From an uncultured Pelagibacteraceae bacterium (lineage in GTDB: Bacteria; Pseudomonadota; Alphaproteobacteria; Pelagibacterales; Pelagibacteraceae), in assembly GCA_902599605.1 (NCBI GenBank), contig CACKFV010000001.1, positions 62,001 to 126,000 on the forward strand: a stretch of DNA of 64,000 nt. Reading direction: 5' to 3'. Position 1 is the first letter of the stretch. Each line of letters opens with the position of its first letter. The notes below the pieces were generated by a model that was not told the origin of the DNA, searched no databases, and saw nothing but the letters and a program-made list of their open reading frames with translations. Positions 41,207 to 51,337 of this stretch are shown in pieces. The translations under genes and the position numbers were made by a program.

Positions 41207-42610
41207 ATGCCAAAGACTTTATACGATAAAATCTGGAGTGATCACTTAGTCCACCAACAGGATGATGGGACATCTTTACTATTTGTGGACAGACATTTGA
41301 TACATGAGGTGACTAGCCCACAAGCTTTTGAAGGACTTAGAAATAGCAAAAGAGATGTAAGACATCCAAACTTAACCCTTGCTGTTGTTGATCATAATAT
41401 ACCTACAACTGATAGATCAAAAGGAATTGATGACAACGACTCTAGAATTCAAGTAGAAACACTTGAAAAAAATTGCAAAGATTTTGATATCAAACTTTTT
41501 GGAATGAATGATAAAAGACAAGGAATAGTTCATATAGTAGGACCTGAGCAAGGCTTTACTCAACCAGGAACAGTTATTGTTTGCGGAGACAGCCATACAG
41601 CAACTCACGGCGCTTTTGGGGCCTTAGCGTTTGGAATAGGAACCTCAGAAGTTGAACACGTTTTAGCAACACAAACTCTTGTTCAGAAAAAAGCAAAAAA
41701 TTTTAGAATTAATGTTAATGGAAAGCTTCCTTTAGGAGTCACTTCAAAAGATGTAATTCTTCAAATTATTGGAAAAATTGGAACAGCTGGAGGAACGGGA
41801 TGTGTATTAGAATATGCTGGTTCAGTCATATCAAATCTTTCTGTCGAACAGAGAATGACTATTTGTAATATGTCTATAGAGGGTGGAGCTAGAGCAGGAT
41901 TAATTCAACCTGATGAAAAGATTTTTAATTATCTAAAAGATAGACCAATGTCTCCAAAAAAAGAAAACTGGGAAAAAGCTATTGATTATTGGAGTAAACT
42001 AAAAAGTGATAGTGATGCAAAATTTGATAAAGAAATTAATTTAAAAGGTGATGAAATAGCGCCTATGGTTACATGGGGAACTTCACCTGAGGACGTAGTT
42101 TCAATTAATGGAAAAATCCCTAATCCAGATAATGAAAAAAATATTGATAAAAAGAATTCAATAAATAGATCGCTTGATTATATGGGGCTTAAACCTGACG
42201 TGAAAGTTCAAGACATAAAAATTGATAAAGTTTTTATTGGAAGTTGTACGAACGGGAGAATTGAAGACTTGAGAGAGGCCGCACAAATATTAAAGAACAA
42301 GAAAAAAGCTTCACATGTACATGGAATGGTCGTCCCTGGTTCTGGTTTAGTTAAAGAACAAGCTGAGCAAGAAGGTTTAGATAAAATATTCATAGAGTCT
42401 GGTTTTGAATGGAGAGAGCCAGGATGTTCAATGTGTTTAGCGATGAATGCTGATAAACTTAAACCTCAAGAAAGATGTGCGTCCACTTCTAATAGAAACT
42501 TTGAAGGAAGACAGGGAAGAGGAGGAAGAACCCATTTAGTAAGTCCAGGTATGGCAGCAGCAGCTGCTATCGCAGGAAATTTAGATGATGTTAGAAAATA
42601 TCAAAACTAA
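41207..42610 (+). CDS. leuC: 3-isopropylmalate dehydratase large subunit
   Basis: 467-residue aconitase-family enzyme that isomerises 2-isopropylmalate to 3-isopropylmalate in leucine synthesis, together with LeuD. The [4Fe-4S] ligands are visible as Cys in [13 protein letters not shown] and the pair in [13 protein letters not shown]. Other motifs are [36 protein letters not shown] and [20 protein letters not shown]. Length is canonical. Its last base is the first of leuD (TAATG). Confidence 0.97.
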   Translation: MPKTLYDKIWSDHLVHQQDDGTSLLFVDRHLIHEVTSPQAFEGLRNSKRDVRHPNLTLAVVDHNIPTTDRSKGIDDNDSRIQVETLEKNCKDFDIKLFGMNDKRQGIVHIVGPEQGFTQPGTVIVCGDSHTATHGAFGALAFGIGTSEVEHVLATQTLVQKKAKNFRINVNGKLPLGVTSKDVILQIIGKIGTAGGTGCVLEYAGSVISNLSVEQRMTICNMSIEGGARAGLIQPDEKIFNYLKDRPMSPKKENWEKAIDYWSKLKSDSDAKFDKEINLKGDEIAPMVTWGTSPEDVVSINGKIPNPDNEKNIDKKNSINRSLDYMGLKPDVKVQDIKIDKVFIGSCTNGRIEDLREAAQILKNKKKASHVHGMVVPGSGLVKEQAEQEGLDKIFIESGFEWREPGCSMCLAMNADKLKPQERCASTSNRNFEGRQGRGGRTHLVSPGMAAAAAIAGNLDDVRKYQN

Positions 42611-43215
42611 TGAAAAAATTTACTTCACTTAAAAGCATTCCAGCCTATTTACCGATTGTAAATATAGATACAGATATGATTATTCCTAAACAGTTTTTAA
42701 AAACTATTAAGCGCACGGGATTAGGTAAAAACTTATTTCACGAGATGAGATACGACGATGATGGAAAAAATATAGATAATTTTATATTGAACAAATCCCC
42801 ATACAACAATTCAAAAATTTTAATAGCCGGAAATAATTTTGGCTGTGGATCATCGAGAGAACATGCTCCGTGGGCACTTTTAGACTTTGGAATAACATGT
42901 GTAATAAGCTCAAGTTATGCCGATATTTTCTATAATAATTGTTTTAAAAATGGTATTTTGCCGATAATTCTCGATGAAGAAAAAATAAAAGAGTTAGCTG
43001 AATATTCAAAAAGAAAAGAAGAAATTGAAATTGATTTAAAGGAAGAAAAAATTCTTTTTGGAAATAACGAATTAAAATTTAAAATAGACCCTTTTAAAAA
43101 GAAATGTTTGATCGAAGGTCTAGATGATATCGCTTTATCATTAGAAAAATCATCTCATATCAACGAGTTTGAAAAAAAGGTTAAGTCAGTAAGGCCTTGG
43201 ATTTTTAATGATTAA
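42610..43215 (+). CDS. leuD: 3-isopropylmalate dehydratase small subunit
   Basis: 201-residue swivelling-domain subunit that partners LeuC. It contains [36 protein letters not shown], and the substrate-recognition stretch [20 protein letters not shown]. Length and order are standard. It overlaps leuC by one base and leuB by eight, so leuCDB are translated as a coupled set. leuA is not in the window. Confidence 0.96.
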   Translation: MKKFTSLKSIPAYLPIVNIDTDMIIPKQFLKTIKRTGLGKNLFHEMRYDDDGKNIDNFILNKSPYNNSKILIAGNNFGCGSSREHAPWALLDFGITCVISSSYADIFYNNCFKNGILPIILDEEKIKELAEYSKRKEEIEIDLKEEKILFGNNELKFKIDPFKKKCLIEGLDDIALSLEKSSHINEFEKKVKSVRPWIFND

Positions 43216-44317
43216 AGTTAAAAAAAGAAAAATTCTTCTTTTACCAGGAGATGGAATAGGTCCTGAGGTTATTGCGGAAGTCAAAAAAATTATTCATTGG
43301 TTTAACAAAAACAAATCCCTAGATTTTGAAATTGATGAAGATCTTGTTGGTGGAGCAGCATATGATAAATACAAGACACCCATAACAGATGAAGTGTTTT
43401 ATAAAGCTTTAGAGAGTGAAGCGGTAATACTTGGTGCTGTAGGAGGACCTAAATGGGACAAGCTAGAATTCTCAAAAAAACCTGAAAGAGCTCTTCTTAA
43501 ACTTAGAAAAGAATTAAAACTTTTTGCTAATTTAAGACCTGCAATTTGCTTTAAACAATTAGTGGACGCCTCGAGTTTAAAACCAGAAATTGTTTCAGGT
43601 TTAGATATAATGATAGTAAGAGAACTGACCGGTGGAATTTATTTTGGGGAGCCAAGAGGGATCAAACCAATAGATAATGGCGAACGCAAAGGAATTAATA
43701 CTCATACTTATACTACAAAAGAAATTGAAAGAGTTGCGCGAGTTGCTTTTGATCTAGCTAAAAAAAGAGACAATAAAGTTACATCATGTGAAAAATCTAA
43801 TGTGATGGAAGCAGGTCAACTTTGGAAAGAAGAAGTTCAAATTTTACATGACAAAGAATATAAAGATGTAGAGCTAACTCATATGTTAGCAGATAATTGT
43901 GCTATGCAATTATTAAGAAATCCAAAGCAATTTGATGTAATCGTAACTGATAATTTATTTGGAGATATTTTATCAGATGAAGCTGCAATGTTGACAGGCT
44001 CTTTAGGTTTACTACCATCTGCATCATTAGGAGCTAAAGACAAAGATGGAAATATGAGATCGATGTATGAACCTGTGCATGGTTCAGCTCCTGATATAAC
44101 TGGTAAAGGAATTGCAAATCCTATTGCAACTATACTAAGTTTTTCAATGGCATTAAAATATTCATTAAATTTAGATAAAGAATCTAAAGCATTAGATAAT
44201 GCTGTTCAAAAGGTATTAGATGACGGATTAAGAACAAAAGATATTATTTCTAAGGGAAAAAAAGAAGTTTCTACCTCAGAGATGGGAGATGCGATTATTG
44301 CGTGTTTGCAAAAATAA
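43208..44317 (+). CDS. leuB: 3-isopropylmalate dehydrogenase
   Basis: 369-residue NAD-dependent decarboxylating dehydrogenase giving 2-oxoisocaproate precursor in leucine synthesis. Motifs: [25 protein letters not shown], the substrate-binding [35 protein letters not shown], the metal-binding [20 protein letters not shown] and the NAD region [20 protein letters not shown]. Length is canonical. It closes the leuCDB group; the DMSP genes begin 32 bases later. Confidence 0.97.
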   Translation: MIKVKKRKILLLPGDGIGPEVIAEVKKIIHWFNKNKSLDFEIDEDLVGGAAYDKYKTPITDEVFYKALESEAVILGAVGGPKWDKLEFSKKPERALLKLRKELKLFANLRPAICFKQLVDASSLKPEIVSGLDIMIVRELTGGIYFGEPRGIKPIDNGERKGINTHTYTTKEIERVARVAFDLAKKRDNKVTSCEKSNVMEAGQLWKEEVQILHDKEYKDVELTHMLADNCAMQLLRNPKQFDVIVTDNLFGDILSDEAAMLTGSLGLLPSASLGAKDKDGNMRSMYEPVHGSAPDITGKGIANPIATILSFSMALKYSLNLDKESKALDNAVQKVLDDGLRTKDIISKGKKEVSTSEMGDAIIACLQK

Positions 44318-44349
44318 ATAAATTAACTTACCCTAGATAATTAAAAAAA

Positions 44350-46110
44350 ATGACTATTTATACTGCACCAGTTGAAGAAATGATGTTTCTTTTTGATAAT
44401 CTCAAAGATAATCAAAGATATAATGAAATTGAAAAATACAAAGAAATAAATTCAGAACTTGTTAAAGGGATTTTAGAAGAAGCAGCAAAAATAAACCAAG
44501 AGCTGATTTTACCATTAGCTAAAGCTGGGGATGAAAATCCTTGTGTATATGAAAATGGAGTTGTGAGAACACCTCCAGGCTATAAAGAAGTTTACAAAAA
44601 ATTTATAGAAGATGGCTGGACTTCCCTTTCTTGTGACCCAAAATATGGTGGTCAGGGTATTCCAAAAACTGTAAGTACTTTTTTTGAGGAAATGCTGTCA
44701 TCGTCAAGTTTAGCATTTAAATTATATAGTGAACTCAGTATTGGGGCTTATAATTGTATACTTACTCATGCTGAGCAAAGCATAAAAGATAAATTCCTTC
44801 CTAAAATTGTAGAGGGAAAGTGGAGTGGGACAATGTGTTTAACAGAACCACAGTGTGGAACTGATTTAGGTTTATTAAAAACTAAAGCAGTCCCAAAAGG
44901 TGATGGAACTTATGAAATAACTGGACAAAAAATTTTTATCACTTCTGGAGACCATGATTTAACAGAAAATATAATTCATTTAGTTTTAGCAAGAACAATA
45001 GATGCGCCAAAAGGAACAAAGGGAATAAGTTTATTTCTAGTACCAAAATTTGAGGTCAGTGATGACGGAGTTGTAGGTTCTAGAAATGGTGTCAGCACAA
45101 ACTCCATTGAGAGCAAGATGGGAATTAAAGGTTCACCAACTTGCGTTCTAAATTTTGAAAATTCAAAAGGTATTATGATTGGACCTGAAAACAAAGGCTT
45201 GAACTCTATGTTCACAATGATGAATTTAGAAAGAATTGTAGTTGGTGTTCAAGGTTTAGGAATTGCAGAAACTGCTTATCAAAATGCTGTTGCATATTCA
45301 AAAGAGAGAAAGCAAGGAAAAGCAAACAACAGTAAAAATGGAGAAACAGATTTAATTATCAAACATGCAGACATAAGACGAAGTCTTATGAATATGAAAT
45401 CAATTATTGAAGGTCAAAGGTCTTTTGCTTTCTGGCTATCTCAGCAAATTGATGTAAGTTTATCTCATGATGATAAAGATGTAAGGGGTGATGCATCAAA
45501 TATGGTCGCATTACTTACTCCAGTAATAAAATCATTTTTTACAGATAATGGTGTAGAAATTACCAATGATGCAATTCAGGTATTTGGTGGATACGGCTAT
45601 ACAAAAGATCAAGGAATAGAACAATTATTTAGAGATAACAGGATAACACCAATTTATGAAGGCACAAACTCTGTACAAGCAATTGATCTTGTTTACCGAA
45701 AAATTTCTTCGGAGGGCATATTTGAAAACTTCATAAAATCAATGGACAATGAAATCAAAAATTATAAAAACGAAAAAAAACTAGAGAGCTTTTTAAACAT
45801 CTTTGAAAAATATAGAGAAATCTTGGTATCTTTTACAAAGTGGATGAGAGAAAAAATCAATTCAAACAAGGATGATGCAAGTGCAGCATGTAATGATTAT
45901 TTAAAAGTATTGGGTTACACAGCTTTAGCTTTTGCTTGGATTAAAACTTTAAAAATAAGTTTTGAAAAACAAAATTCAAATAAAGAGTTTTATGAAGATA
46001 AAATAAATACAGGAAAGTATTATTTTGAAAAAATTTTACCAAGAGCACAGTCTCATTATGTTGTTGGAACAAGTGGAAGCCAAACAACTATGAATGCTAA
46101 ATTTAATTAA
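44350..46110 (+). CDS. dmdC: Acyl-CoA dehydrogenase DmdC (methylmercaptopropionyl-CoA dehydrogenase)
   Basis: 586-residue FAD-dependent acyl-CoA dehydrogenase of the long DmdC type. It would oxidise 3-methylmercaptopropionyl-CoA to methylthioacryloyl-CoA in the DMSP demethylation pathway. The core motifs are MCLTEPQCGTDLGLLKTKAV, QKIFITSGDHDL, NLERIVVGVQGLGIAETAYQ, QVFGGYGYTKDQGIEQLFRD and the catalytic glutamate in ITPIYEGTNSVQA. The extended C-terminal domain (residues 450-586) is typical of this subgroup. The dmdB start overlaps its stop by one base. Assignment to DMSP rests on operon context with dmdA. Confidence 0.92.
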   Translation: MTIYTAPVEEMMFLFDNLKDNQRYNEIEKYKEINSELVKGILEEAAKINQELILPLAKAGDENPCVYENGVVRTPPGYKEVYKKFIEDGWTSLSCDPKYGGQGIPKTVSTFFEEMLSSSSLAFKLYSELSIGAYNCILTHAEQSIKDKFLPKIVEGKWSGTMCLTEPQCGTDLGLLKTKAVPKGDGTYEITGQKIFITSGDHDLTENIIHLVLARTIDAPKGTKGISLFLVPKFEVSDDGVVGSRNGVSTNSIESKMGIKGSPTCVLNFENSKGIMIGPENKGLNSMFTMMNLERIVVGVQGLGIAETAYQNAVAYSKERKQGKANNSKNGETDLIIKHADIRRSLMNMKSIIEGQRSFAFWLSQQIDVSLSHDDKDVRGDASNMVALLTPVIKSFFTDNGVEITNDAIQVFGGYGYTKDQGIEQLFRDNRITPIYEGTNSVQAIDLVYRKISSEGIFENFIKSMDNEIKNYKNEKKLESFLNIFEKYREILVSFTKWMREKINSNKDDASAACNDYLKVLGYTALAFAWIKTLKISFEKQNSNKEFYEDKINTGKYYFEKILPRAQSHYVVGTSGSQTTMNAKFN

Positions 46111-47738
46111 TGAACAAATATAATCAAAATTTGGATAAAAATAATGCAAATTTTGTACCCTTAACCCCTTTAAGTTTTTTAGAAAGAGCAAAAGATATAT
46201 ATCCAAATTATGAAGCGTTAGTATATGAAAATCGTTCTTACACCTGGTCACAAATTTACAATCGCTGCACTAAGTTTGCTAGCGCATTAGAGAAAATTGG
46301 AATTAAAGAGGGTGATACTGTTTCAGTGATGGCGTTTAATACCCCTGAAATATTTGAGGCTCACTATTCTGTACCAATGACTGGAGCAGTCCTAAACACA
46401 ATTAATACAAGATTAGATGCAAAAACAGTTACATATATTTTAGACCACGCTGAGGCAAAAGTCCTTATAGTCGATAGACAACTTCATTCAGTTATAAATA
46501 AAGCGTTAGAAAATATAAAATCTAAGCCTTTGATTATCGATATTCAAGACGATAACGCAGATCAATCTTTACTTAAAAAAATTGGTGACAAAGAATACGA
46601 AGATTTTTTGAATACAGGAGATGATAATTATGTTTGGAAAAAACCAAAAGATGAATGGCAAGCAATCTCATTAAGTTATACATCAGGCACTACGGGTAAT
46701 CCAAAAGGTGTAGTATATCATCATAGAGGTTCTTACTTAATGTCCACAGGAAGTGCAGTAGCTTGGAATATGCCTAACAGATTAAATTTCCTAACAGTTG
46801 TTCCAATGTTCCATTGTAATGGATGGGGATATCCATGGACAATTCCAATGTTAAATGGAAAAACTATATGTTTAAGAGCTATAGATATAAAAAAAATTTT
46901 TGAATTAATTGAAAAACATGACATCAGTCACTTTGGTGGAGCACCAATAGTTTTAAATATGATTACTGGCGCCTCAGAATCTGAAAGAAAAAAGCTTAAG
47001 AAAAAAGTTTTTGTTTTAACTGCTGGTGCTCCACCACCAAGTATAATTTTTAAAAAGATGGAAAATTTAGGTTTTGAAGTTATGCATGTTTATGGATTAA
47101 CTGAAACGTATGGTCATATTTTACAATGTGCGTGGAATGATGAATGGAATTCATTTGATGATGACAAAAAAAATGAAATTAAAGCTAGACAAGGTGTTAG
47201 ATATCCAAATACAGAAGATACAAAAGTAATAGATCCAGAAACTATGAAACCTGTGCCAAAAGACGGCAAAACAATTGGAGAAATTATGATTAAAGGAAAC
47301 ATAGTGATGAAAGGTTATTTTAAAGATAAAGAGGCAACTGATAAAGCTATGGCACATGGCTGGTTTCATTCTGGAGATTTAGCTGTAGTACACCCGGATG
47401 GTTACATAAAGATCAAAGATAGGTCAAAAGATATAATAATTTCTGGTGGTGAGAACATATCTTCTATTGAAATAGAGAATACTTTAGCCAAACACCCTAG
47501 TGTTTCAATAGCAGCAGTTGTTGCTAAACCAGATGAAAAATGGGGCGAAGTACCATGTGCCTTTATTGAAAAAGCAAAGGATAAAGAAACAACTGAGAAA
47601 GAACTTATAGATTTTTGTAGAGAAACATTAGCAGGCTTCAAAATTCCAAAAAAGATTGCATTTTGTGAATTGCCAAAAACTTCAACAGGAAAAATTCAGA
47701 AATTTGAGTTAAGAAAAAAGGCCAAGGAATTAACTTGA
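46110..47738 (+). CDS. dmdB: Acyl-CoA synthetase DmdB (methylmercaptopropionate-CoA ligase)
   Basis: 542-residue ANL-family ligase that would activate 3-methylmercaptopropionate with CoA and ATP. Visible are the P-loop SYTSGTTGNPKGVVYHHRG, FHCNGWGYPWTIPML, VMHVYGLTETYGHILQC, GWFHSGDLAVVHPDGYIKIK, DRSKDIIISGGENISSIEIE and the catalytic lysine in LPKTSTGKIQKFELR. Length matches fatty-acid/MMPA-CoA ligases. It lies between dmdC and the alpha/beta hydrolase with overlapping junctions. It could also accept other short acids. Confidence 0.92.
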   Translation: MNKYNQNLDKNNANFVPLTPLSFLERAKDIYPNYEALVYENRSYTWSQIYNRCTKFASALEKIGIKEGDTVSVMAFNTPEIFEAHYSVPMTGAVLNTINTRLDAKTVTYILDHAEAKVLIVDRQLHSVINKALENIKSKPLIIDIQDDNADQSLLKKIGDKEYEDFLNTGDDNYVWKKPKDEWQAISLSYTSGTTGNPKGVVYHHRGSYLMSTGSAVAWNMPNRLNFLTVVPMFHCNGWGYPWTIPMLNGKTICLRAIDIKKIFELIEKHDISHFGGAPIVLNMITGASESERKKLKKKVFVLTAGAPPPSIIFKKMENLGFEVMHVYGLTETYGHILQCAWNDEWNSFDDDKKNEIKARQGVRYPNTEDTKVIDPETMKPVPKDGKTIGEIMIKGNIVMKGYFKDKEATDKAMAHGWFHSGDLAVVHPDGYIKIKDRSKDIIISGGENISSIEIENTLAKHPSVSIAAVVAKPDEKWGEVPCAFIEKAKDKETTEKELIDFCRETLAGFKIPKKIAFCELPKTSTGKIQKFELRKKAKELT

Positions 47739-48511
47739 ATTTTGAAATAGATAAGAAGCAGGTATTTGCGTCTACAGCAGGGAAAGATTTTGATCAAGCA
47801 AAGCAAACAGTCTTTCTTTTGCATGGAAGTGGTTTATCTCATATTGTGTGGTCTCTTACAGAACAATTTTTATCTAACAAAGATCTAAATATTTTATCTT
47901 TAGATTTACCTGGTCATGGAAATTCAGAAGGTCCTTGTATTGACTCAATTGAAAAAATTGCAGATTGGATTGAAAGCGTAAGACTTTTTTTAAAAACCGA
48001 ACAAGTTTCAATAGTAGGACATTCACAAGGATGCTTAGAGGCTTTAGAATATGGCTCTCGTTTTAAAAAAAGTACACACAAATTAGTTTTTTTAGCGGGT
48101 TCATATAAAATGCCAGTGAACCAAGATTTAATTGATCTCGCAGACTCCGGAGATAAAAAAGCTGTACATTTAATGATGAAATGGGGTTATGAAGGTTCAA
48201 GGAAATTTATAGGAGGTAACCCTGTTGAAAAAATTATAAATTCTTCAAGAGAGGTTAAAGAAATATTAGCTACAGACTTAAAAGCTTGTAATAATTATAA
48301 AAATGGCAAAGAAGCTTCAGCTGCAATTGATTGCCCAACTTTATTAATTTTTGGAGCTCTGGATAAAATGGTTCCCTCTGAGAATGGAAAAAAATTCGCA
48401 AATTTAATTAAAAATTCAGAGACCCAAATAATTAATGAGTGTGGACATATGATTATGTTTGAAAAAGCTTTTGAAATGAGAGAAAAGGTAGCAGAATTTT
48501 TAAAAAAATGA
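47735..48511 (+). CDS. Alpha/beta hydrolase embedded in the dmd operon
   Basis: 258-residue alpha/beta hydrolase without signal peptide. The triad is clear: nucleophile in [10 protein letters not shown], Asp in [10 protein letters not shown] and His in [11 protein letters not shown]; the oxyanion loop is [12 protein letters not shown]. The start is a TTG at 47735 overlapping the dmdB stop and preceded by AAGGA. It overlaps dmdA by four bases. The position inside the DMSP demethylation operon suggests action on a pathway intermediate, for example a CoA thioester such as methylthioacryloyl-CoA, but no substrate can be read from the sequence. The operon contains no DmdD-type hydratase gene. Confidence 0.88.
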   Translation: MNFEIDKKQVFASTAGKDFDQAKQTVFLLHGSGLSHIVWSLTEQFLSNKDLNILSLDLPGHGNSEGPCIDSIEKIADWIESVRLFLKTEQVSIVGHSQGCLEALEYGSRFKKSTHKLVFLAGSYKMPVNQDLIDLADSGDKKAVHLMMKWGYEGSRKFIGGNPVEKIINSSREVKEILATDLKACNNYKNGKEASAAIDCPTLLIFGALDKMVPSENGKKFANLIKNSETQIINECGHMIMFEKAFEMREKVAEFLKK

Positions 48512-49617
48512 AAAATTTTCCAATTATAAGATCACGTAGACTTAGAAGCACACCTTACACGGAAAGAATAGAAGCACATGGTGTAAGCGGATATACAGTC
48601 TATAATCATATGTTATTACCAGTATCCTTCAAATCAATTGAAGATGACTATAATCATTTAAAAAAATATGTTCAAGTTTGGGATGTTGCTGCAGAAAGAC
48701 AGGTAGAAATATCAGGCAAAGATTCAGCAGAACTTGTTCAATTAATGACATGTAGGGATTTGTCAAAATCTAAAATTGGAAAATGTTACTACGCTCCATT
48801 AATTGATCATGAGGGACGTTTAGTAAATGATCCAGTAATAAACAAATTGGAAAATGATAGATGGTGGCTTTCAATTGCCGACTCTGATGTTATTTTTTTT
48901 GCGAAAGGCTTAGCCGCAGGACACAATTTTGATGTCAAAATTCATGAGCCTAATGTTAATATACTCGCAATTCAAGGTCCTCTATCAGACGACTTAATGG
49001 CTAAATTGTTTGGTGATGAAATAAGACAACTAAAATTTTTCAATTTTAAATACTTTGAATTTAAACAAAATAAATATTTTGTAGCAAGATCTGGTTGGTC
49101 AAAACAAGGAGGATTTGAGGTATACGTTGAAAATGATTCTGCTGGTCAAAAATTATATGATAGCTTATTTGAATACGGCAAAGACCTTAATGTTAAAGCC
49201 GGTTGCCCAAATTTAATTGAAAGAATTGAGTCAGCGCTTTTATCTTATGGAAACGATTTTGATAATGGAGATAACCCATTTGAAGCAAATTTCGATAAGT
49301 ATATAAACTTAGATACCGATGTTAAGTTTCTAGGAAAAGAAAAGTTAAAAAAAATTAAAAAAGATGGAGTGTCTAGAAAATTAATGGGTGTTAAAATTGA
49401 TCATGACAAAATCAATATGAGCAAAGAAAAGGAATTGTTCGATGAAAAGAATAATATTGTTGGATACTTAAGATCAGCCGCTTATTCGCCAAATTTTAAA
49501 AAGATTATTGGTATTGCTATGATTAATAAACCTTATTGGGATGGCAAAAATCAATTTAAGATCGAAATTAACGATAAAACATATTTAGGAACAGTTTGCG
49601 ATTTACCCTTCATCTAG
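48508..49617 (+). CDS. dmdA: Dimethylsulfoniopropionate demethylase DmdA
   Basis: THF-dependent DMSP demethylase of the GcvT family, giving 3-methylmercaptopropionate and 5-methyl-THF. The 369 residues equal the length of the Pelagibacter enzyme. Distinctive stretches are [20 protein letters not shown] then MLLPVSF near the N-terminus, [14 protein letters not shown], and [20 protein letters not shown], with Trp197, Glu204 and Tyr206 at positions I recall as substrate-site residues of Pelagibacter DmdA. It is the last gene of the operon dmdC-dmdB-hydrolase-dmdA. Ordinary GcvT is unlikely given this context and N-terminus. Confidence 0.95.
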   Translation: MKNFPIIRSRRLRSTPYTERIEAHGVSGYTVYNHMLLPVSFKSIEDDYNHLKKYVQVWDVAAERQVEISGKDSAELVQLMTCRDLSKSKIGKCYYAPLIDHEGRLVNDPVINKLENDRWWLSIADSDVIFFAKGLAAGHNFDVKIHEPNVNILAIQGPLSDDLMAKLFGDEIRQLKFFNFKYFEFKQNKYFVARSGWSKQGGFEVYVENDSAGQKLYDSLFEYGKDLNVKAGCPNLIERIESALLSYGNDFDNGDNPFEANFDKYINLDTDVKFLGKEKLKKIKKDGVSRKLMGVKIDHDKINMSKEKELFDEKNNIVGYLRSAAYSPNFKKIIGIAMINKPYWDGKNQFKIEINDKTYLGTVCDLPFI

Positions 49618-49632
49618 TATAAGTAAAACATC

Positions 49633-50625
49633 ATGAATATTGCTATTGTAGGTGCCACAGGAAATGTTGGGAGGAAAATAATTGAAGTTTTACATAATAA
49701 AAAAATTTCGATTGAAAATTTATATTTTGTAGCGTCGTCTAATAGCGCGGGATCTACTCTTAAATTTGGTGATAAAGAAATCAAAGTTGAAAATTTGGAA
49801 AATTTTGATTTTTCCAAAGTGAATATTTCTTTTTTTTCAGCTGGAAAAACAATCTCTGAAAAATATGTTCCTCTAGCAGCAAAACATTCAGTTGTAATTG
49901 ATAACTCAAGTTTTTTCAGAATGGACCCCGATGTACCTTTGATAGTTCCTCAAGTTAATAAAGACCATTTAAAAAATATTAAAAAAAATATAATTGCAAA
50001 TCCTAACTGTTCAACTGCACAGCTAGTCATCGTTTTAAAATCACTTAATGATAATTTCAAAATTAAAAGAATAGTGATTTCCACTTATCAGTCTACCTCT
50101 GGAGCTGGAAAAAAACCTATGGATGAGTTAATTGATCAAACAAAATCGATATTGAATAATAAAAGTTTTGAGGTAAAAAATTTTACAAAACAAATTGCGT
50201 TTAATGCAATACCTCATATAGATAGTTTTTCTGACGATGGTTACACTAAAGAAGAACTAAAAATGATTAAAGAAACTAATAAAATATTAGGTACTAAAAT
50301 TGATATTACTGCAACATGTGTAAGAATTCCCGTTCTCGTTTCACATGCAGAGTCAGTAAATATTGAATTTGAAAATGATTTTTCTATTAAAAAAGTAAAA
50401 GAATTATTAAATACTGCAGAGGGCTGTAAAGTAGTCGATGAAAATTCTGATGGTGGTTATATCACACCAGTGGATGCAGAGGGTAAAAACGAGACTTTTA
50501 TTTCAAGAATTAGAAAAGATAATAGTAAGAAAAATTCTTTAAATATGTGGATTGTTTCTGACAATTTATTGAGGGGCGCAGCTTTAAATGCTGTTGAAAT
50601 TGCCGAAGCTTATATTAAAAGATAA
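49633..50625 (+). CDS. asd: Aspartate-semialdehyde dehydrogenase
   Basis: 330-residue NADPH-dependent enzyme reducing aspartyl phosphate to the semialdehyde, the branch point for lysine, threonine and methionine. It has IAIVGATGNVGRKIIEVL, SFFSAGKTISEKYVPLAA, the active-site cysteine in NPNCSTAQLVIVLK, STYQSTSGAGKKPMDEL and the VRIPVLVSHAESVNIEF substrate region. Length is standard. It lies 15 bases after dmdA and two bases before sdhC, so it may be co-transcribed with the TCA genes. Confidence 0.96.
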   Translation: MNIAIVGATGNVGRKIIEVLHNKKISIENLYFVASSNSAGSTLKFGDKEIKVENLENFDFSKVNISFFSAGKTISEKYVPLAAKHSVVIDNSSFFRMDPDVPLIVPQVNKDHLKNIKKNIIANPNCSTAQLVIVLKSLNDNFKIKRIVISTYQSTSGAGKKPMDELIDQTKSILNNKSFEVKNFTKQIAFNAIPHIDSFSDDGYTKEELKMIKETNKILGTKIDITATCVRIPVLVSHAESVNIEFENDFSIKKVKELLNTAEGCKVVDENSDGGYITPVDAEGKNETFISRIRKDNSKKNSLNMWIVSDNLLRGAALNAVEIAEAYIKR

Positions 50626-50627
50626 AT

Positions 50628-51014
50628 ATGAAAGAAAACAATCCATTATCTCCTCATATTCAGATATACAATTGGCATGTGTCATCCCTTGTGTCTATTT
50701 CACATAGGATCACAGGTATTTTAAATTATTTTTTGTTAATTTTTATTTGTATTTGGGCCGGAAGTATATTTTTTGGTGAAGACGCATATGGTATTTTCAA
50801 ATTATTTTTAAATTCACTATTTGGAAAATTTTTTGTCATAGGTTTTATATGGTCTTACCTTTTTCAAATTTTGAGTGAAATAAGACATTGGTTTTGGGAT
50901 GTTGGTTTAGGTTTTGAATTAAAAACTTCAAAAATAACAGGTCTTTTGGTAATCTTTGGTTCTTTTCTATTAACAATATTAATATATTCTTCTAGGGGAT
51001 TTTTACAATTATGA
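50628..51014 (+). CDS. sdhC: Succinate dehydrogenase cytochrome b556 subunit (SdhC), heme ligand apparently missing
   Basis: 128-residue membrane anchor of complex II with three helices. It starts NPLSPHIQIYNWHVSSLVSI and keeps the quinone-site pair Ser/Arg in SISHRITG, as well as SEIRHWFWDVG. In heme-bearing SdhC the axial ligand is the His five residues before IRH (YHVVVGIRH in E. coli); here that position is Gln (FQILSEIRH). The codons around 50870-50890 read CAA for this residue. Quinone reduction should still be possible. It overlaps sdhD by four bases. Confidence 0.93.
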   Translation: MKENNPLSPHIQIYNWHVSSLVSISHRITGILNYFLLIFICIWAGSIFFGEDAYGIFKLFLNSLFGKFFVIGFIWSYLFQILSEIRHWFWDVGLGFELKTSKITGLLVIFGSFLLTILIYSSRGFLQL

Positions 51015-51334
51015 TTAAAGCAACAAAGAAATGGCTTTTTTTAAAAATATCTTCTTTAATAATGGTGCCCCTTATGCTGTGGTTCTTAGTGAATTTTGTT
51101 TCGCTTTATGACTCTAGCTATAATGAAATCTTAGCCTTTTTATCTTCCCAACCTTCAAAATTACTTTTTTCTTTATTCCTTGTCTCAATGTTTTTTTATT
51201 CTGCTTTGAGCATAAGTGAAGTCTTTGAGGACTATATTCACGTAGAGAGCACAAAAAAGCTTCTAAATATTGGTGTTTTTTTGTCATCTTTGATTATTCC
51301 ATTATTTACAATAATACTTATATCTAACTTATAA
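51011..51334 (+). CDS. sdhD: Succinate dehydrogenase hydrophobic anchor subunit (SdhD), heme ligand apparently missing
   Basis: 107-residue three-helix anchor. The signature near the quinone site is present as VFEDYIHVES (Asp-Tyr pair). In E. coli SdhD the heme b ligand His lies ten residues before the residue preceding this Asp-Tyr; the corresponding residue here is Tyr (FFYSALSISEVFEDY). Together with the Gln in SdhC this predicts a complex II without the usual bis-histidine heme b. Four bases separate it from sdhA. Confidence 0.9.
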   Translation: MIKATKKWLFLKISSLIMVPLMLWFLVNFVSLYDSSYNEILAFLSSQPSKLLFSLFLVSMFFYSALSISEVFEDYIHVESTKKLLNIGVFLSSLIIPLFTIILISNL

Positions 51335-51337
51335 ATT

